Origin: Quillaja saponaria
Taxonomy: Eukaryota > Streptophyta > Magnoliopsida > Fabales > Quillajaceae
Assembly: GCA_029379385.1 (NCBI GenBank)
Contig: CM055614.1
Location: 16,473,994-16,537,993 of the forward strand
Direction: 5' to 3'
DNA length: 64,000 nucleotides
Numbering within the stretch: the first letter of the stretch is position 1; each line of letters opens with the position of its first letter. A program made the position numbers and the translations under genes. A model generated the notes under the pieces. The model was not told where the DNA came from and did not search any database. It saw nothing but the letters and a program-made list of their open reading frames with translations. This document shows, in pieces, positions 11,518 through 24,054 of the stretch.

Positions 11518-13474
11518 ACCAAGTGGAGGACCGAGTGTTGGTCCCTAAGAGAGGAGGAAGATCACGGGGGTAGTGAAGTAGGGAGTAGCAGGACTGCTAA
11601 AGGAGTTATGCTATGCAATGCATAAAGGGTAGACAGATATTAAAAGCTGAATTTAAAGACAGAGATTAAAAGGGAAAGAGAAACGGCAATAGTCCGTCCG
11701 CTAATCCAGGGAAGGGAGATGCATATATGAAAAGGGAGGAGAAGTGCTGGTAATCAGCTCGCTAATCCAGGGAGAGGAGATGCAATGCATAAATTAAAGA
11801 CAGGAAAAGAATGTCATTGGTTGTATTTCAAAACATAATATTACAAAGGAAGGACAACTCCAGAGGAATACCTAAGGAAGCTCTCAAACTAACTCTCTGA
11901 AACTTTCTGAAATGAAAAACCTACCTAAATGAGAGATACAACTCTCTTTAAATAGAAAATTGAAACTGCTACAGTAAAAAGCTACAATAAAAATTCTACA
12001 GTGCTCTGTGTTGTAACAGTAATCTGCCGCAAGTTTGCTACAGTGATTTGCTACAGTAAAAAGTAGATTGCAAATCTACAATGGAAGTTTTACAAAAGGA
12101 CTAGCCTTTGTAATGGTTCGATATATTTCAATTGTTTTCCAAACATGACAATATCTTTACAAGATAAAAATATTTAAGATTCTTTAGTTTTAATGTTAAA
12201 CTTTCAAATTTTAATATCAAACCCGGATCTTTTCCAATAGCTCTAGTCTATCGAATACAATATAAAGCCATGATATCTGCTTTTACTTCAAAATCTCTCC
12301 AACAAAGAAGAAATGGTGAAATAGTAATGTTTTTAACTAATCTTTCAAAAGCCAATGTTACTACTCCAAAATCAATCTCTTGGGAAGAAGTTAATCTCCT
12401 AGAAAAATGGACTCTTGACAAAGCTACACCTGTTCAAGATCAAAAACCTTCTTCTATTTCTGAAATTACTCAATACCCTACCGGTAAAGTAGAAATATCT
12501 TTTAATAGAACAAATAGTTAAAGAAATTTTGGATCAATTTATCAAGACTCAGCAAGAAACTTTTGTTCGTCTACATACTCTTGTTCTTCCATTCCGTCGA
12601 CAATTCATCTTCAAGATTTAGAAAATACTTCCTGAATTCCTAGAGCTTTATATACCAAAGAAGATGACAGTCATTCTAAAAAACCTCCTTCTCCTACTTT
12701 TTCATCTTTAAATGATAACCTGGAAATCAATACTAACTGTTTTTCAAATTGATAAAGAATCCCTTAGAAAAGATTTTTACCAAGAAAAACATAATCTTGA
12801 AAGAACTTGGTTTTTTTGAAAAATTCACTGGTTCCAAAAGACAAAAAATCCAAAACTTTTATTACAAATTTGTGGAAACTCATAAAGTTCATATTCCGTT
12901 CTTTGAATGGTTTGAAGTTTTTGCTAAGGAAGGAAAAAGGTATCCATTATCCTTTCTCCAAGTCCATAAATGTTAATACTCAAACAAGAAATTGGGTAAC
13001 TTATAAGGATGAAATTATTAATTCAATTTTTCCTCCTCATAGAGCCTTAAAAATTCCTACCAATAATCCTGTTGGAAAAATAGTTCTTGTACCGGCAATT
13101 CCTTTAAAAAATAAAGATTTAACTGAAATGGTTAATTCTAAAGACATTCAATCTCTTTATGAACAAAACAATTATACCAATTATTTTCTTCAGGCTATAG
13201 GAGATTATTTCTTGGAACCAAAAACTAGTTTCCAAAGCGAAAAACCCTGTTTTTACTCTTTACCAGATTCCCACAAAGATAAAAAAAGAATTAGGTTCTA
13301 GTTCAAAATCATCTTCTCAACATGAACTCCTTGATAAAATCTCTAAACAAATTATTCGTATAGAGAAAAATATTGTCCCTGAAATCCAGTAACATTGTCT
13401 GTAAGTGATTTAGGTCCATGGTCCTGAGACTGAAAATCAGTACGTGCAAATTGATATGATAGGATAGGAAAATT
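11518..13474 (+). mobile_element. Endogenous caulimovirid-like insertion in the LTR
   Basis: This block interrupts the LTR between two TATATA-rich edges (about 11505-11520 and 13476-13500). Only 12250-13390 has recognisable coding. The first 700 bases are non-coding, with a repeated GCTAATCCAGGGA motif (near 11700 and 11761), several CTACAGTAAAA-type motifs (11970-12070) and a TTTAAATAG near 11950. Insertion into TA-dinucleotide-rich DNA without a fixed-length duplication fits what is known of florendovirus-type endogenous pararetroviruses. Whether the non-coding part belongs to the same insertion is an inference. Confidence 0.5.
12250..13390 (+). pseudogene. Caulimovirid polyprotein fragment: end of movement protein and start of capsid-like region
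   Basis: The first frame (to 12521) resembles the C-terminal end of a 30K-type movement protein followed by the linker seen in florendovirus/petuvirus-like polyproteins. After a gap with stops, two overlapping frames (12749-12976 and 12807-13301) resemble the region between movement protein and capsid, including a tryptophan-rich patch and a conserved asparagine-tyrosine cluster near 13170. Frame changes occur near 12522-12740 and 12960, and another stop follows at 13300. No protease or reverse transcriptase follows, so this is a truncated dead copy. Family assignment is from memory of related plant sequences and is not checked. Confidence 0.6.
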
Positions 13475-14935
13475 TTTGTATATATATGTATGTATGTATG
13501 TATAATACAAAACTAACATAGTTCACAAATAATCATAATTCAAACAAATCAAGTAAAGCAACTAAAGAGCCTATAATTGTAGTAACTCAACACCCGCACA
13601 CCACATTTATGTATCCTCCTCAAGGTCTTTTGCTCCCTCACGCCAAAAATGCATAAACTTCCAACATAACCTCCCCAAGGCTAAGTTACTAGAATAATTT
13701 TATTCGAATTTCAAATAACCAAATCAAATATATCCTAGGTGAACCAGGATTCTAACTCACATTAAAAAAAATATTAATCCTTGGCCTTATCAATCATATA
13801 CAAGCCTTCAAACCAACACACAACACATTAAATAGTAAAGTTTCAAAGATATAATATTCTTATCAAATAATCCACTCAAAGCATTGAACAACCTCATTCA
13901 ACCACATTATACATATATACATATATTCAAACATTCAAAACACAATTAGTAACCAAAAGGTAGTATTTTTCACTCACAAATTATGGATTTTGTTCATGGC
14001 TTCCTTTTCGTTCCAAAAGCATCGTCGAATTGATGTTATGTTCCTGAGCTGAAATTATATCTTCCAAATATCATTTAGTTTGTAAATTTTATAGATTATA
14101 AGCCCTTAATCATAAAGATTTGAATATACAAAGTTTCATTCATTATATTACATTTCACTGTTTTTAGGCATTTTGTCAAACACCTTAAGGGCATATTAAA
14201 TTCAATTCATGTATAACTATGTTATTGTAAGTAAGCCAAGGAAAACTAACACTAAGTCATGAAAAGCCTTACTAATCATAATTCAAATACTAACTTGAAG
14301 TTAAACCAATCATTTATAGACACTAAAAACTTGAATCTTGGAAATTCTATAACCACCTAACACTATAACCACCATTTATCTCACTCATATGCTTGTATTT
14401 TATCTCCTAAAATCCCCAAATTCAAACCCTCAAACCACAAAACAAGGAGAGCATCTAAGTTTTCAAGGAAAACAAGTGGAATTAAGTGGGATTATAAGCT
14501 TAGAAGTTGTTGTAGCTATAACAAGGTTGCAGCTACCGAGGAGGGCTGCTACTGTTGTGGTTGATGGTGGTTGCTGGTAACTCTAAGATCAACGGTTAAA
14601 GGCTCCAATGGCTGAAAAGAAAGAGTTAGAAGGAGGCCAAGTGCAAAGCAAAGGGAACTGAAGGTCTCGGCCAGCATAAATGCGAAGGAAAGTTCAAGAA
14701 ATAGGGGAAGCAAAACAAGGGAAAAGAATTCATGGGCAACAAAGAAAAGAGGGGAAAGAAAATAAAATGTTGGAAAAGTATATAAAAAGGTAAGGTCCAA
14801 TAAAAAAATAAAATGGATGCATTTATATATGTATACTTATATTGTGTGTTTAATTTTTTTATGTATTTGTTGTTTTTATAACTGAAAGTTACACAATATA
14901 TTTAAAACTTAAAGTTACGATACCAGGTTAAAACA

Positions 14936-14948
14936 CTCTCTCCCTCTT
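14936..14948 (-). other. Polypurine tract of the gypsy element
   Basis: The minus strand reads AAGAGGGAGAGAG directly before TGTTTTAACC, the start of the 3' LTR. This is the expected plus-strand primer position. Confidence 0.75.
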
Positions 14949-14999
14949 AAAAGAAATTCATCTTGAATTTCAACAGAACCATTATGGATATATCCTTTA

Positions 15000-17640
15000 C
15001 CTAAGTTATACAAAAATATATAGATATTGTTACCTTATTGCATTTCGGGTTCCTAAGTGACTTCTTGTTCATTATGATATTGCTAGATAAGTTTCACAGA
15101 AGGAATGATCTTCGATCGAAGCTTACAAATTTGTTTATCTATGATCACCACTAGTTGCTCCTCATATGTCAAATTCTTATCCACTTGCACTTCTTGAACC
15201 TATAAGACGTGAGATTCATCGGGCAAATACTTCTGAAGCATAGACACATGAAAAACTAGATGTACCCTGTCCAAGTTTAGCGATAATGCCATCCTATACG
15301 TCACAGCTCCAACCTTAGCCAAAATTCGGAAATGTCCTATAAACCTTAAGCTCAGCTTTCCTTTCTTGCCAAATTTCATTATACCCCTAAAAGGTAAAAC
15401 CTTCAGGAAAACATGATAACCCACTTGAAATTCTAACTCTTTTTAACATTGTCTGCATAAGACTTCTTTCTACTTTAAGTCATCCTCAATCTGTCATGGA
15501 TAACCTGTACTTTCTCTACAACATCTTGAACCAACTCTAGTCCCAATAACTGATGCTCACCAGTTTCAAATCATCCAACTGGTAATCTACACTTTCTTCC
15601 ATATAAAGCCTCAAATGGTGCCATCTGAATGCTACTATGATATCTATTATTGTAAGCAAACTTCATAAGTGGCAGGTGTTGATCCCAACTCCATTCAAAA
15701 TCTATCACACAAGCTCGTAATATATCTTCTAAGGTTTGTATAGTTCTCTCAGACTGATAATCAATTTGAGGATGGTAAGCTGTACTTAATAGCAACTGAG
15801 TACCATGAGCTTCCTAAAATGATTTTCAGAATGCCGTAGTGAACTGAGTGCCCTGGTTTGAAATAATGGAAATAGGACTCCATGTAACGAAACTATCTCA
15901 TCTCAATACAACTTAGTATACTGATGTGTTGTTTCACTAAAGAAAGTGCACTGATTTAGTCAAGCCATCTATAATTGTCCAAATTGAGTCATCACCCCTA
16001 AAGGTCTTGAGAAGTCCTGTTATAAAACCCATAATAATTTTCTCCTGTTTTCAATCTAGAATATCTATTCTTTGTAACGTTCTCGTGGGTTTCTGATGTT
16101 CATCTTTTACCTTTTGGTATACTAGGCACTTGGAAACAAAGTCTACTATATCATTTTTCATACCATCCTACCAATAGAACTTTTTTAAATCTTGATAAAT
16201 CTTGGAAGAACTAGGATGTATCAAATATGATGAGCAGTGAGCTGTTTCAAGAATTTTCTTTCTCAATTCAAGATCAGATGGCACAACTACATGATCTTGA
16301 TACCTTAACACTCCTTAACTATCCACCTTGAATTCACTGATTGTAGACTGATCACACTTAGTTTTCTTGGCACACACCTTAGAGTCAACTATCTACGCTT
16401 CTTTAATAGTTTCAATCAAAGTAGATTTCACCTGAACATGTGCTAACAATACTCCACTAGAAGAAACTTTGAATCAAACTTCATCAGCCATGCACTTTTA
16501 CAATTCCTTAATAACTCGGTTGCATACGGCTATTACATGCCACAAGTTACCTATTGACTTTCTACTCAATGCATCAGCAGCTACATTAGCTTTTCCTGAA
16601 TGATAAGAAATCGAACAATCATAATCTTCTAACAGCTCAATCCATCTACGCTGCCTCAAGTTCAAACTTTCTGATCAAATATGTATTCAAAACTTTTATG
16701 ATTTATGAAAATTTTACAAGTTTCGCCACACAAATAATGCATCCACACTTTTAATGCAAAAATTACTGCTGCCATCTTCAGGTCATGGGTAGGATAACTC
16801 AATTCGTGTTTCTTTAGTTGTCTTGGAGCATACGCAACCACCTTTCCATCTCGCATCAAAACTGACCCAAGTTTGATACGAGAAGCATCACAAAACACTG
16901 TATACTTCTCTATACCAGAAAGAATGGTAAGGACTGGAGCTAAAGTCAGACAAGTCTTAAGTTTCTGAAAACTTTCTTCACAAGCCTCTGTACAAACAAA
17001 CTTAACACCTTCCTAAGTCAACCGAGTCAAAGGTGTAGTAATCCAGGATAAGTTCTCAACAAATCTCCTATAATACCTAGCTAAACCAGAAAACTCTGAA
17101 TTTCTGACACATTAATTGGACAAGGCCAATTCTTAACCGCTTCCACTTTCTTGGGGTCCACACGAATTCCTTCTTTGAATATAATATGTTTGAGGAAGGC
17201 TACTTAATTCAACCAAAATTCACATTTAGAGAATTTTGCATAAAACTTGTTTTCCTTAAGTGTCTGCAAGACAATTCGGCTCTTCCTCACTTCGACAATA
17301 AACTAAAATGTCATCCATAAAGACAATAATAAATTGATCTAATAAAGGCTTGAACACTCTATTCATGAGGTCCATAAACACTACAAGAGCATTAGTGAGT
17401 CCAAAAGACATGACTAAGAACTCATAATGCCTATACCGAGAGCAGAAAGTTGTTTTTGAAACGTCTTCCATCTTAATCCGGAGTTGTTGATACCTTGAAC
17501 GTAGGTCAATCCTTTAAAAGTTCTGAGCCCCCTACAACTGATCAAATAAATCATCAATCTTGGGGAGGAGATACTTGTTTTTCTCTATGACCTTATTCAA
17601 CTGCCGGTAATCAATACACAATAGAAATGAACCATATTTC
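15000..17640 (-). pseudogene. Gypsy pol, downstream part: rest of reverse transcriptase, RNase H, integrase, chromodomain
   Basis: In transcript order: reverse transcriptase motifs [10 protein letters not shown] (near 17600) and FMDDILVY (FMDD at 17310-17321); RNase H beginning [17 protein letters not shown] (16850-16898); an integrase zinc-finger remnant with AHCSSYLIHPSSSKIYQ and SKCLVYQK (16110-16260); integrase core [20 protein letters not shown], with the catalytic Glu at 15748-15750; C-terminal GKKGKLSLRFIGHFRIL and HVSMLQKYLPDESHVL (15200-15424); and chromodomain-like YEEQLVVIIDKQICKLRSK (about 15090-15170). Stops such as the one in FYW*DGM show it is inactive. The first reverse transcriptase motif resumes cleanly at the solo LTR border. 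Confidence 0.88.
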
Positions 17641-20600
17641 TGTCACACCCCTCACGGAGGCATGACTGGCCGGAGGATTGGATAACCAAACCTCCGTAAC
17701 CCTGACTTCAAAAAGAAGTAACAAACATGACTCTTGACTCAACTAAAGGTTAAAAGTAACTTTTATAAAATAGAAGTTTGTTGTAAAAGTTTATTTTCTG
17801 AAACACTTAACAATTTACTGAAAATTTTGGCAGAGGTTCCTTGCAATATAGAACATGCCTTAAAATAAAAATTTATAAACTCTTATTCTTACACAATAAC
17901 AACATATAACAATAAGGAGCTCCGCTCCGGCCACATCACAAACACGACAAACACTAGAATATTACATCATACAAAATTTGACACCCCACCGTTTTAATAT
18001 GACTGCAATCTTTTATCCTTGACTTCAAGTATGAGATTCCAAAGAATACCTTGTTATCAAATCCTTAGCAATTCCCGTATTAGTGGATAACTTCCTTTGA
18101 GGTCTTGTTACAAAAAAATATATATCCATAAAAGAGGGGTGAGTCCTACAGACTCCGGTAGTGAAAAATTGTACCCAAAAGGTACTAGCATCACCCAGCA
18201 CAAGTATATAATATATATAGTAACATTATGATTTAATTCAAAATACACAAAAAATTTTGTAATCGTTATAAATTCACAACTCGTACGATTAATAGGTTCA
18301 CAAACTAATCAAAACAATCACAACATACAAAGCAAACAAAGGACCAACGAGTAACTCAGTCATGCACAACAGTATCACCCTCCTATCGGGCATTTACGCG
18401 CTCGTGAAACAAATTAATCTCCATACATAATCCATCCCACTGGGGCTGAGCACTCGAATAAAAAAAAAAACATTTATCAGAATCAGTACGTTTCAAGATT
18501 TCAAATTAGAATCTCCTAGGTGCACCTGAATTTTTGATTTTGGAGATAAAAAAATCATTTTTCATAAAAATCTCACTTTGTTGGCCCCTATCAACCACAA
18601 CCAATATCAAACAACCATAATTCAAATAAATCATTAAAATACCGTGCTTGCTCATTTTTCATGTATATATCACGTATATTCAAATTGCACATATAATTAC
18701 ACATAATCATCTAGCCCTAAAAGCAACAATTAACCACTCACACGTAACTGATTCCATTCGTCACTTACACTTGTGTTCACGAGTCTCATCAGGTCCACTT
18801 TAGAATCCGGAACTGAAGTTCATATTCCCAAATAATACTTAGTTCATAACATATTGTTATAATCTTTTAATTACTAAGCTTATATCTCAACTTGTATAGG
18901 TTTCTTTAGGAAAGTTTTTCATTAAGCTATTACATGTCAATTAATATGAATTATACTTTATGTGGTAAAGCTGATAATAAAGAGACATTTTAAATGTCTT
19001 GACAATACATAGGGTAGAAGGAAATTATTAGCAAAGATAGAAAGCACTAGTGAGTTAGAGATGTTGAAACTGTCCTAAACTTAGGGTTTAGACCAGTGTT
19101 CACTTTAACAGTTATATCTTTCTCTAAGAAATTCCAAATCTAGTTTCCTAAAATTTATTAAATACTAGATACATGTAGCTTTATAATGGTATATCAATAC
19201 AGTTTATTCTTTGAAGTTGCATCAAATTCCGCAAAATGCAGATTTTGATAACTATGACCTTACCTTAGTTAATTGAACACAACTTTCTCTAGGAAAAGCG
19301 AAATCCAATTCTGTTTATCTGCTTTATTAATAGACAAGTATATCTAAATTGATTATATATAAACTTTTCCTAGACTTAGTCTTGAATCCACTCAATTCTT
19401 CAAATGAACCAAAACAGAGCACTCCTACAATTCTGGTTACCTAAAGCGGATTCTAATGCTCGTAGAATTCTCATACTTAAGAAATAAATTACAAAACTTT
19501 CCAATATAGTATTTAAAGGTGTTAGGAACATTTCATTTTCAGCACTCTTCTCCTAACTTATCTTCTAAGACCTTCTAACATCAGTCACACTAAAATAGGT
19601 GCAATCAATACTAGGAAAATCATAACCCTAATTTCCACCACCTTTAAAAGATTCAAAACAATGAATTAAAACCTGCACAACTCCATATTTTCTCTTTAGT
19701 ATACTGGGAACAATTTTTATTTAGAGATCCTATGCTAATTCTAAGCACAGACCCGACGAAGTCTCCAGAATTGACTAAGGTTCATTAAAAATCCTACATG
19801 ACCTAGCCACAGTTTAATAGCTCTTAACTAATGACATACTAGGAACCAGGCTATGAAATTTTGTAGACAACATCTCCAGATCCCAAGACACTCGAAATAC
19901 TGAATTCCTTTCACCCACGAAATCTGCCCCCTGCACCCCTTCAAAAACTACTTAACTCTCATTTTCCAACACTATCCCCACAGCTAACCCTCATTTGTTC
20001 ATAACCATTACTCGCTTTCATTAGCTCCTTAACTCAACACATTAACCAGCCCTTTACTCTTGTTATGAACTTTTTATTCAAATTTTAATAACAACTAACC
20101 ATCAAGGCTTAAATTTACCAAGTTTTAATTAAAAAGTTATAGCTAGTTTTCTTGTAAACATTTTATCAAACTCCTTGGGTGCATAAATTATTTCCCTTAA
20201 TGTGTATGTATATCTATATATATATACCTATCCCAATTAATCAATATACTATATCAATTCAACAATACTAACAATTCCAATGTTAATCAATGTGAACAAT
20301 TCCAATTAATCAATATACTAACAATACTTAGATCACAAAGGTTTTACAATAACCCACATCAACCTTCATGGTTCAACCTTAACCCATAATTAATTCATCC
20401 TCCCAACTTCCCAAATTTCAAATCTTCAATTAACACAATCTAAAAGAAATCCCAGCTTTAAGTTCTTATCATTCACAACTTACCCAGCATACTATCTAAC
20501 CTCTTAACTAACATAAAAAATATAGTAAGTAAACCAAAAAGAAAACAAAGGAATAGCTTAGCATATACCATAAACCAAGCTATTAAAGAATAGGGGTGTT

Positions 20601-21717
20601 GCTGCCCCAAATAGCAGCTAGAACATACCCACCTCCTTCAACGTGAGTTACAGCCAAGTGAAGAAAGAAAGCAAATCCAGCTACAACCACTCTAGCAGGA
20701 CGTCCCCTGCTGCTCATCACAACACCCACCTCTTTCATCCTCTGCTGAAATCCATGGCAGCGAAGGATGGTAGAGGCTCTATGGCCATCTAACCTGCTAG
20801 ACAACCTCCAGTAGGCCAAACATAGCTGCTACAAGGGACAGGTGGTAAGCACAACAAAAGGAGACTCTCGGTGATAGGAGGCAGAACAAGGCTTAAATTC
20901 TTGGAGCATTTGAGGACTAAGTAAGTGGCTGCCAAGGGAGACTAACTCAAGGAAGGAAACATGACTCTTTTCAAGACAAAAGAAAAGGAAATAGAGCTGA
21001 ATCTCCTTAGACTGGGATGAGATCGTCGACTGCAAAGAGGGGCTGCAAGACGGTCTACTGGAACGCGAGCTAGACCACAGTTGGAAGGAGGAGCTTCATG
21101 GTAGGGGAGATAATGTCCATGGCCAAGCTTCAACTCCTCATGAGGAAGGGCAAAAATTTCAGACAAGTAAGAGAAGGAGGCAGAGTAGAAGAATCTAGAA
21201 TAGCCAAGAATGAGAGAAAAAGAAATCGTGAAGGTGGAGAAGAAAACAGGGAAAGAAAGAAAGAAAAAAAATAGGAAAGTAAAGTCAAGGTCAAGAAATA
21301 AAATGTATGGTGTGTGTATATATATATATATTTACAGATAGTTTTAAAAAAAAAATTAATAGTTTCTAGTTTATTTTATTTACACACTTATTACACTCAA
21401 CAATAAAAGTTTCACAAATTAATTTTTAAGTTAAAAGTTTATCAATAATATGGTGGAAATTAATTTTTTTATTACTCACATGTTGATATATATGTATATA
21501 TGTACAAGTTTATTCAAGTAATGATATGGTTTAATTTTCACATTGTGACCAATTACATGCAAACATTTTAAAACATATTTTAATGTATCAAATTATATCT
21601 TAATTAATTACATTATTATTTATTTAATTTAACTTGTTTATGTATTTATTATTTTGTAACTAAAATTTTTACATTAAATATATATATAACTTAACGTGGC
21701 AGCATCGGGTTATAACA
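17641..21717 (-). mobile_element. 4.1-kb solo LTR inserted in gypsy reverse transcriptase
   Basis: Begins TGTCACACCCC and ends GGTTATAACA on the plus strand, flanked by the exact 5-bp duplication ATTTC (17636-17640 and 21718-21722). Removing it with one duplication copy restores the reading frame of reverse transcriptase across the site. Sequence and orientation match the LTRs of the surrounding element. No internal retroelement sequence is present, so it is a solo LTR left by LTR-LTR recombination. Open frames at 20583-21166 have no known domain. Confidence 0.9.
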
Positions 21718-21722
21718 ATTTC

Positions 21723-22456
21723 TTTTTAACAAAAAGAACTGGAGCATCCCAAGGAGAAGTACTGGGACGAAAAAAATCCCTTATCTAGTAAGTCTTGCAA
21801 TTGCACCTTGAATTCTCTCAATTCACTAGGAGCCATATGGTACGGAGGCATAGAGATTGGCTGAGTGTCTGGCAATAAATCAATACCAAACTCTATTTCT
21901 CTTTCTGAAGAAAGACCATGTAGTTCTTTCGAAAACACATCAAAAAATTCTTTCACCACAGGAATTTGTTCCAAAGGAGGACACTCTAACTGAGTATCCC
22001 TAACATAAGGCTAGGTAATCCTAATGTTTCATCATGATAAGCCTTCTAGCTTGATGGAAAAAATCAAGTTACAAGGAACTTCAATTCGATCCCCTTGAAA
22101 AACAAAAGTCGGCTTCCCAATAAGACTAAACTTAACACTTTTATCATGACAATCCACTACTTGCGTAATAATCAGGACAACTAATCCTATACCTAGAATA
22201 ACATCACATTCCAACATGTCTAATATTATCAGGCCCCATAACATAAACCATTATCCACCACCACCTCACAAGATGAAATATATCTGTTTGCAAGAATTAT
22301 TTCCCCTATAGGTGTCGAAACTGCTAAAGGAACCTCAAGAGGCTCAGATGCTCTCTTTACACAAGAGGCAAAATATGGAGATATGAACGAATGAGTGGCT
22401 CCAGGATCAAATAGTATTTTAGCACTAACTAAATAAACAAGCAATCTACCTGACAT
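21723..22456 (-). pseudogene. Gypsy pol, upstream part: aspartic protease and start of reverse transcriptase
   Basis: The protease region has the active-site motif FDPGATHSFIS at 22379-22411 (retropepsins usually have DTG or DSG; DPG is common in plant chromoviruses) and, further on, DVILGIGLVV where DVILGMDWL is usual. The reverse transcriptase N-terminal part follows as [16 protein letters not shown] and [13 protein letters not shown], then [20 protein letters not shown] (21726-21974). A frame change separates the two. The frame is then cut by the solo LTR at 21717. Confidence 0.85.
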
Positions 22457-22499
22457 AACTACATTCGAAGCTTGAGCATCCTACATAGTCATAGCATAA

Positions 22500-23883
22500 A
22501 CATAGGCTTGACCCTTGCCTGAAGATGGAGAACCCTTGGAAAAAGTACCACGACCCCTCTAAGATCTAGTAGGAGTAGCACACAACTGAAGTTCACCTTG
22601 AACTGAATAAGATGTCCAACCCAAAGATGACTGCCCACTCATCATTAGATAATCTCGAATACAATGGTCCATTGCACTACACTTAAAGCATGAACTAGAC
22701 TCCTTTCTGCATTGCCTAATGTGTCTGACACCAAAAGTAGGGCATACAGGAACTTTTGAGTTCAGGGACCACTAGATAATGCCATTTATGATTGACTTCC
22801 AAAGCTCTATCTAACATAGCCTCTGTCCGACTAGAAAATCCCTCGAAATGAGCCACGTGCTGAGGTAGATTCACCTCCAAACCTTCGACAACCGCCTTAA
22901 TCTTGTGGTGGAAGGACTTTCCTATTTAAACTTCTTATGGCTCTCCCACTCTGACTATCTTTCTAAACATATGTTTCTAATCGATAAGTAGCATCCATGG
23001 CCTGAGTGTAAGTAGTGTCTGTCACAAACATTGATCTAAACAAAGAATCCCTCCACCCATTGACAAACCTCTTCACTTACATATGGTCGGTTTCCACCAT
23101 ATGTGGAGCAAATTGGGATAGTTTGGTGAATCAAGTATTATACTCCACCATTGACATGCCTTCAGTCTAAACCAGCTGTGCAAACTCCCAAGCATACTTT
23201 TCTTTCACCCTCTCAGGTAGAAAGCATTTAGTGAAAGCTCTGTTGAACTCAAGCCAAGCAAGTGGAGTCGGCTCAGCTCTACACTGCATCAAGACTTTAT
23301 ACCACTCATATGCTACATCATGGTACTGGTAGCTGACTAACTCCACTACCTAAACAGAGCCACACCCTAATGCCACACACAATTGATTAGATTCCTCTAA
23401 AAAAGTATAAGGATCTTGCATAGAATCCGCACCAGAGAACCTAGGTGGTTGCATCTTCCTGAAATCATGTAATGTCACAAACATTCCTCGATCTTACTGA
23501 GCTGGAACTAGAGGATTTGCCTCTTGATAAGGCCTAGCAGAAAGAACTTGAGGAGGTTGTGATTGACCTTATTGAGGTTGTTGTTGTTGAGCTAAGATTT
23601 AAACTAAATAACCTATTGTGCTCTGCACTTTATCAAGTCCCTGTATGAGCTGTTATAAATTAGGACCAGGTACCACCGCTTCAACTTGTTTAGCGGCTCT
23701 ACCTCTACCTCTACCTCTACCTCTACCTCTACCTCTACCACATCTTCTACGACCATGACCTCTTGCTACTAATGCCTGAGGACTGGTTGACCCCTGGTCG
23801 AAGCCAGCATCCTGCTGCCTCCCAAGACTAGCAACACATGTTCTACACCTCATCGTATCTAAAATAAGCACAAACGAGTTCAA
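22500..23883 (-). pseudogene. Gypsy gag with degenerate zinc knuckle
   Basis: The N-terminal part (23653-23883) contains a GRGRGRGRG run encoded by a (CTACCT)n microsatellite at about 23697-23749. The capsid-like region lies across 22800-23500 in broken frames. A zinc knuckle at about 22655-22715 reads CFKCSAMDHCIRDY; the last Cys has become Tyr, so the CCHC set is incomplete. Stops throughout. Confidence 0.75.
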
Positions 23884-24039
23884 TATACATTTTTCATATA
23901 AAATAAAGAATTTGAAAAATCACAACTTAAAGTTTTAGGATAAATTAAGACACATAACTAAGTCCACATACGCCTTGGGTAACGTACGCTAACAATGTAA
24001 CCACATTCCACACTTATAGTTATAGACCTTTAAACATAA

Positions 24040-24051
24040 GCTCTGATACCA
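24040..24051 (-). other. tRNA-iMet primer-binding site of the gypsy element
   Basis: The minus strand reads TGGTATCAGAGC, the standard complement of the initiator-Met tRNA 3' end, three bases after the end of the 5' LTR. It fixes the orientation of the element as minus. Confidence 0.85.
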
Positions 24052-24054
24052 ACT

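Larger units (their letters stand above)
10879..14935 (-). repeat. 3' LTR of the gypsy element, with foreign insertion
   Basis: Plus-strand ends TGTCACATCCCACATAG and GGTTAAAACA correspond to those of the other family copies at 17641, 24055 and 25841. The segment 11518-13474 is absent from the other copies and interrupts a TA-rich tract; without it the LTR is about 2.1 kb. Shared landmarks include CCCGTAACCTTGACTCCAAA near 10932 and the GAGCTCC-containing block near 11153. Confidence 0.85.

Noticed and set aside
20583..21166. Overlapping minus-strand frames of 68-78 residues
   Set aside because: They lie within the 4.1-kb solo LTR, have no known domain and no splice partners.
24040..24051. 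tRNA-like sequence
   Set aside because: It is the 12-base primer-binding complement of tRNA-iMet in a retroelement; no tRNA cloverleaf exists here. The same holds at 57625-57636.
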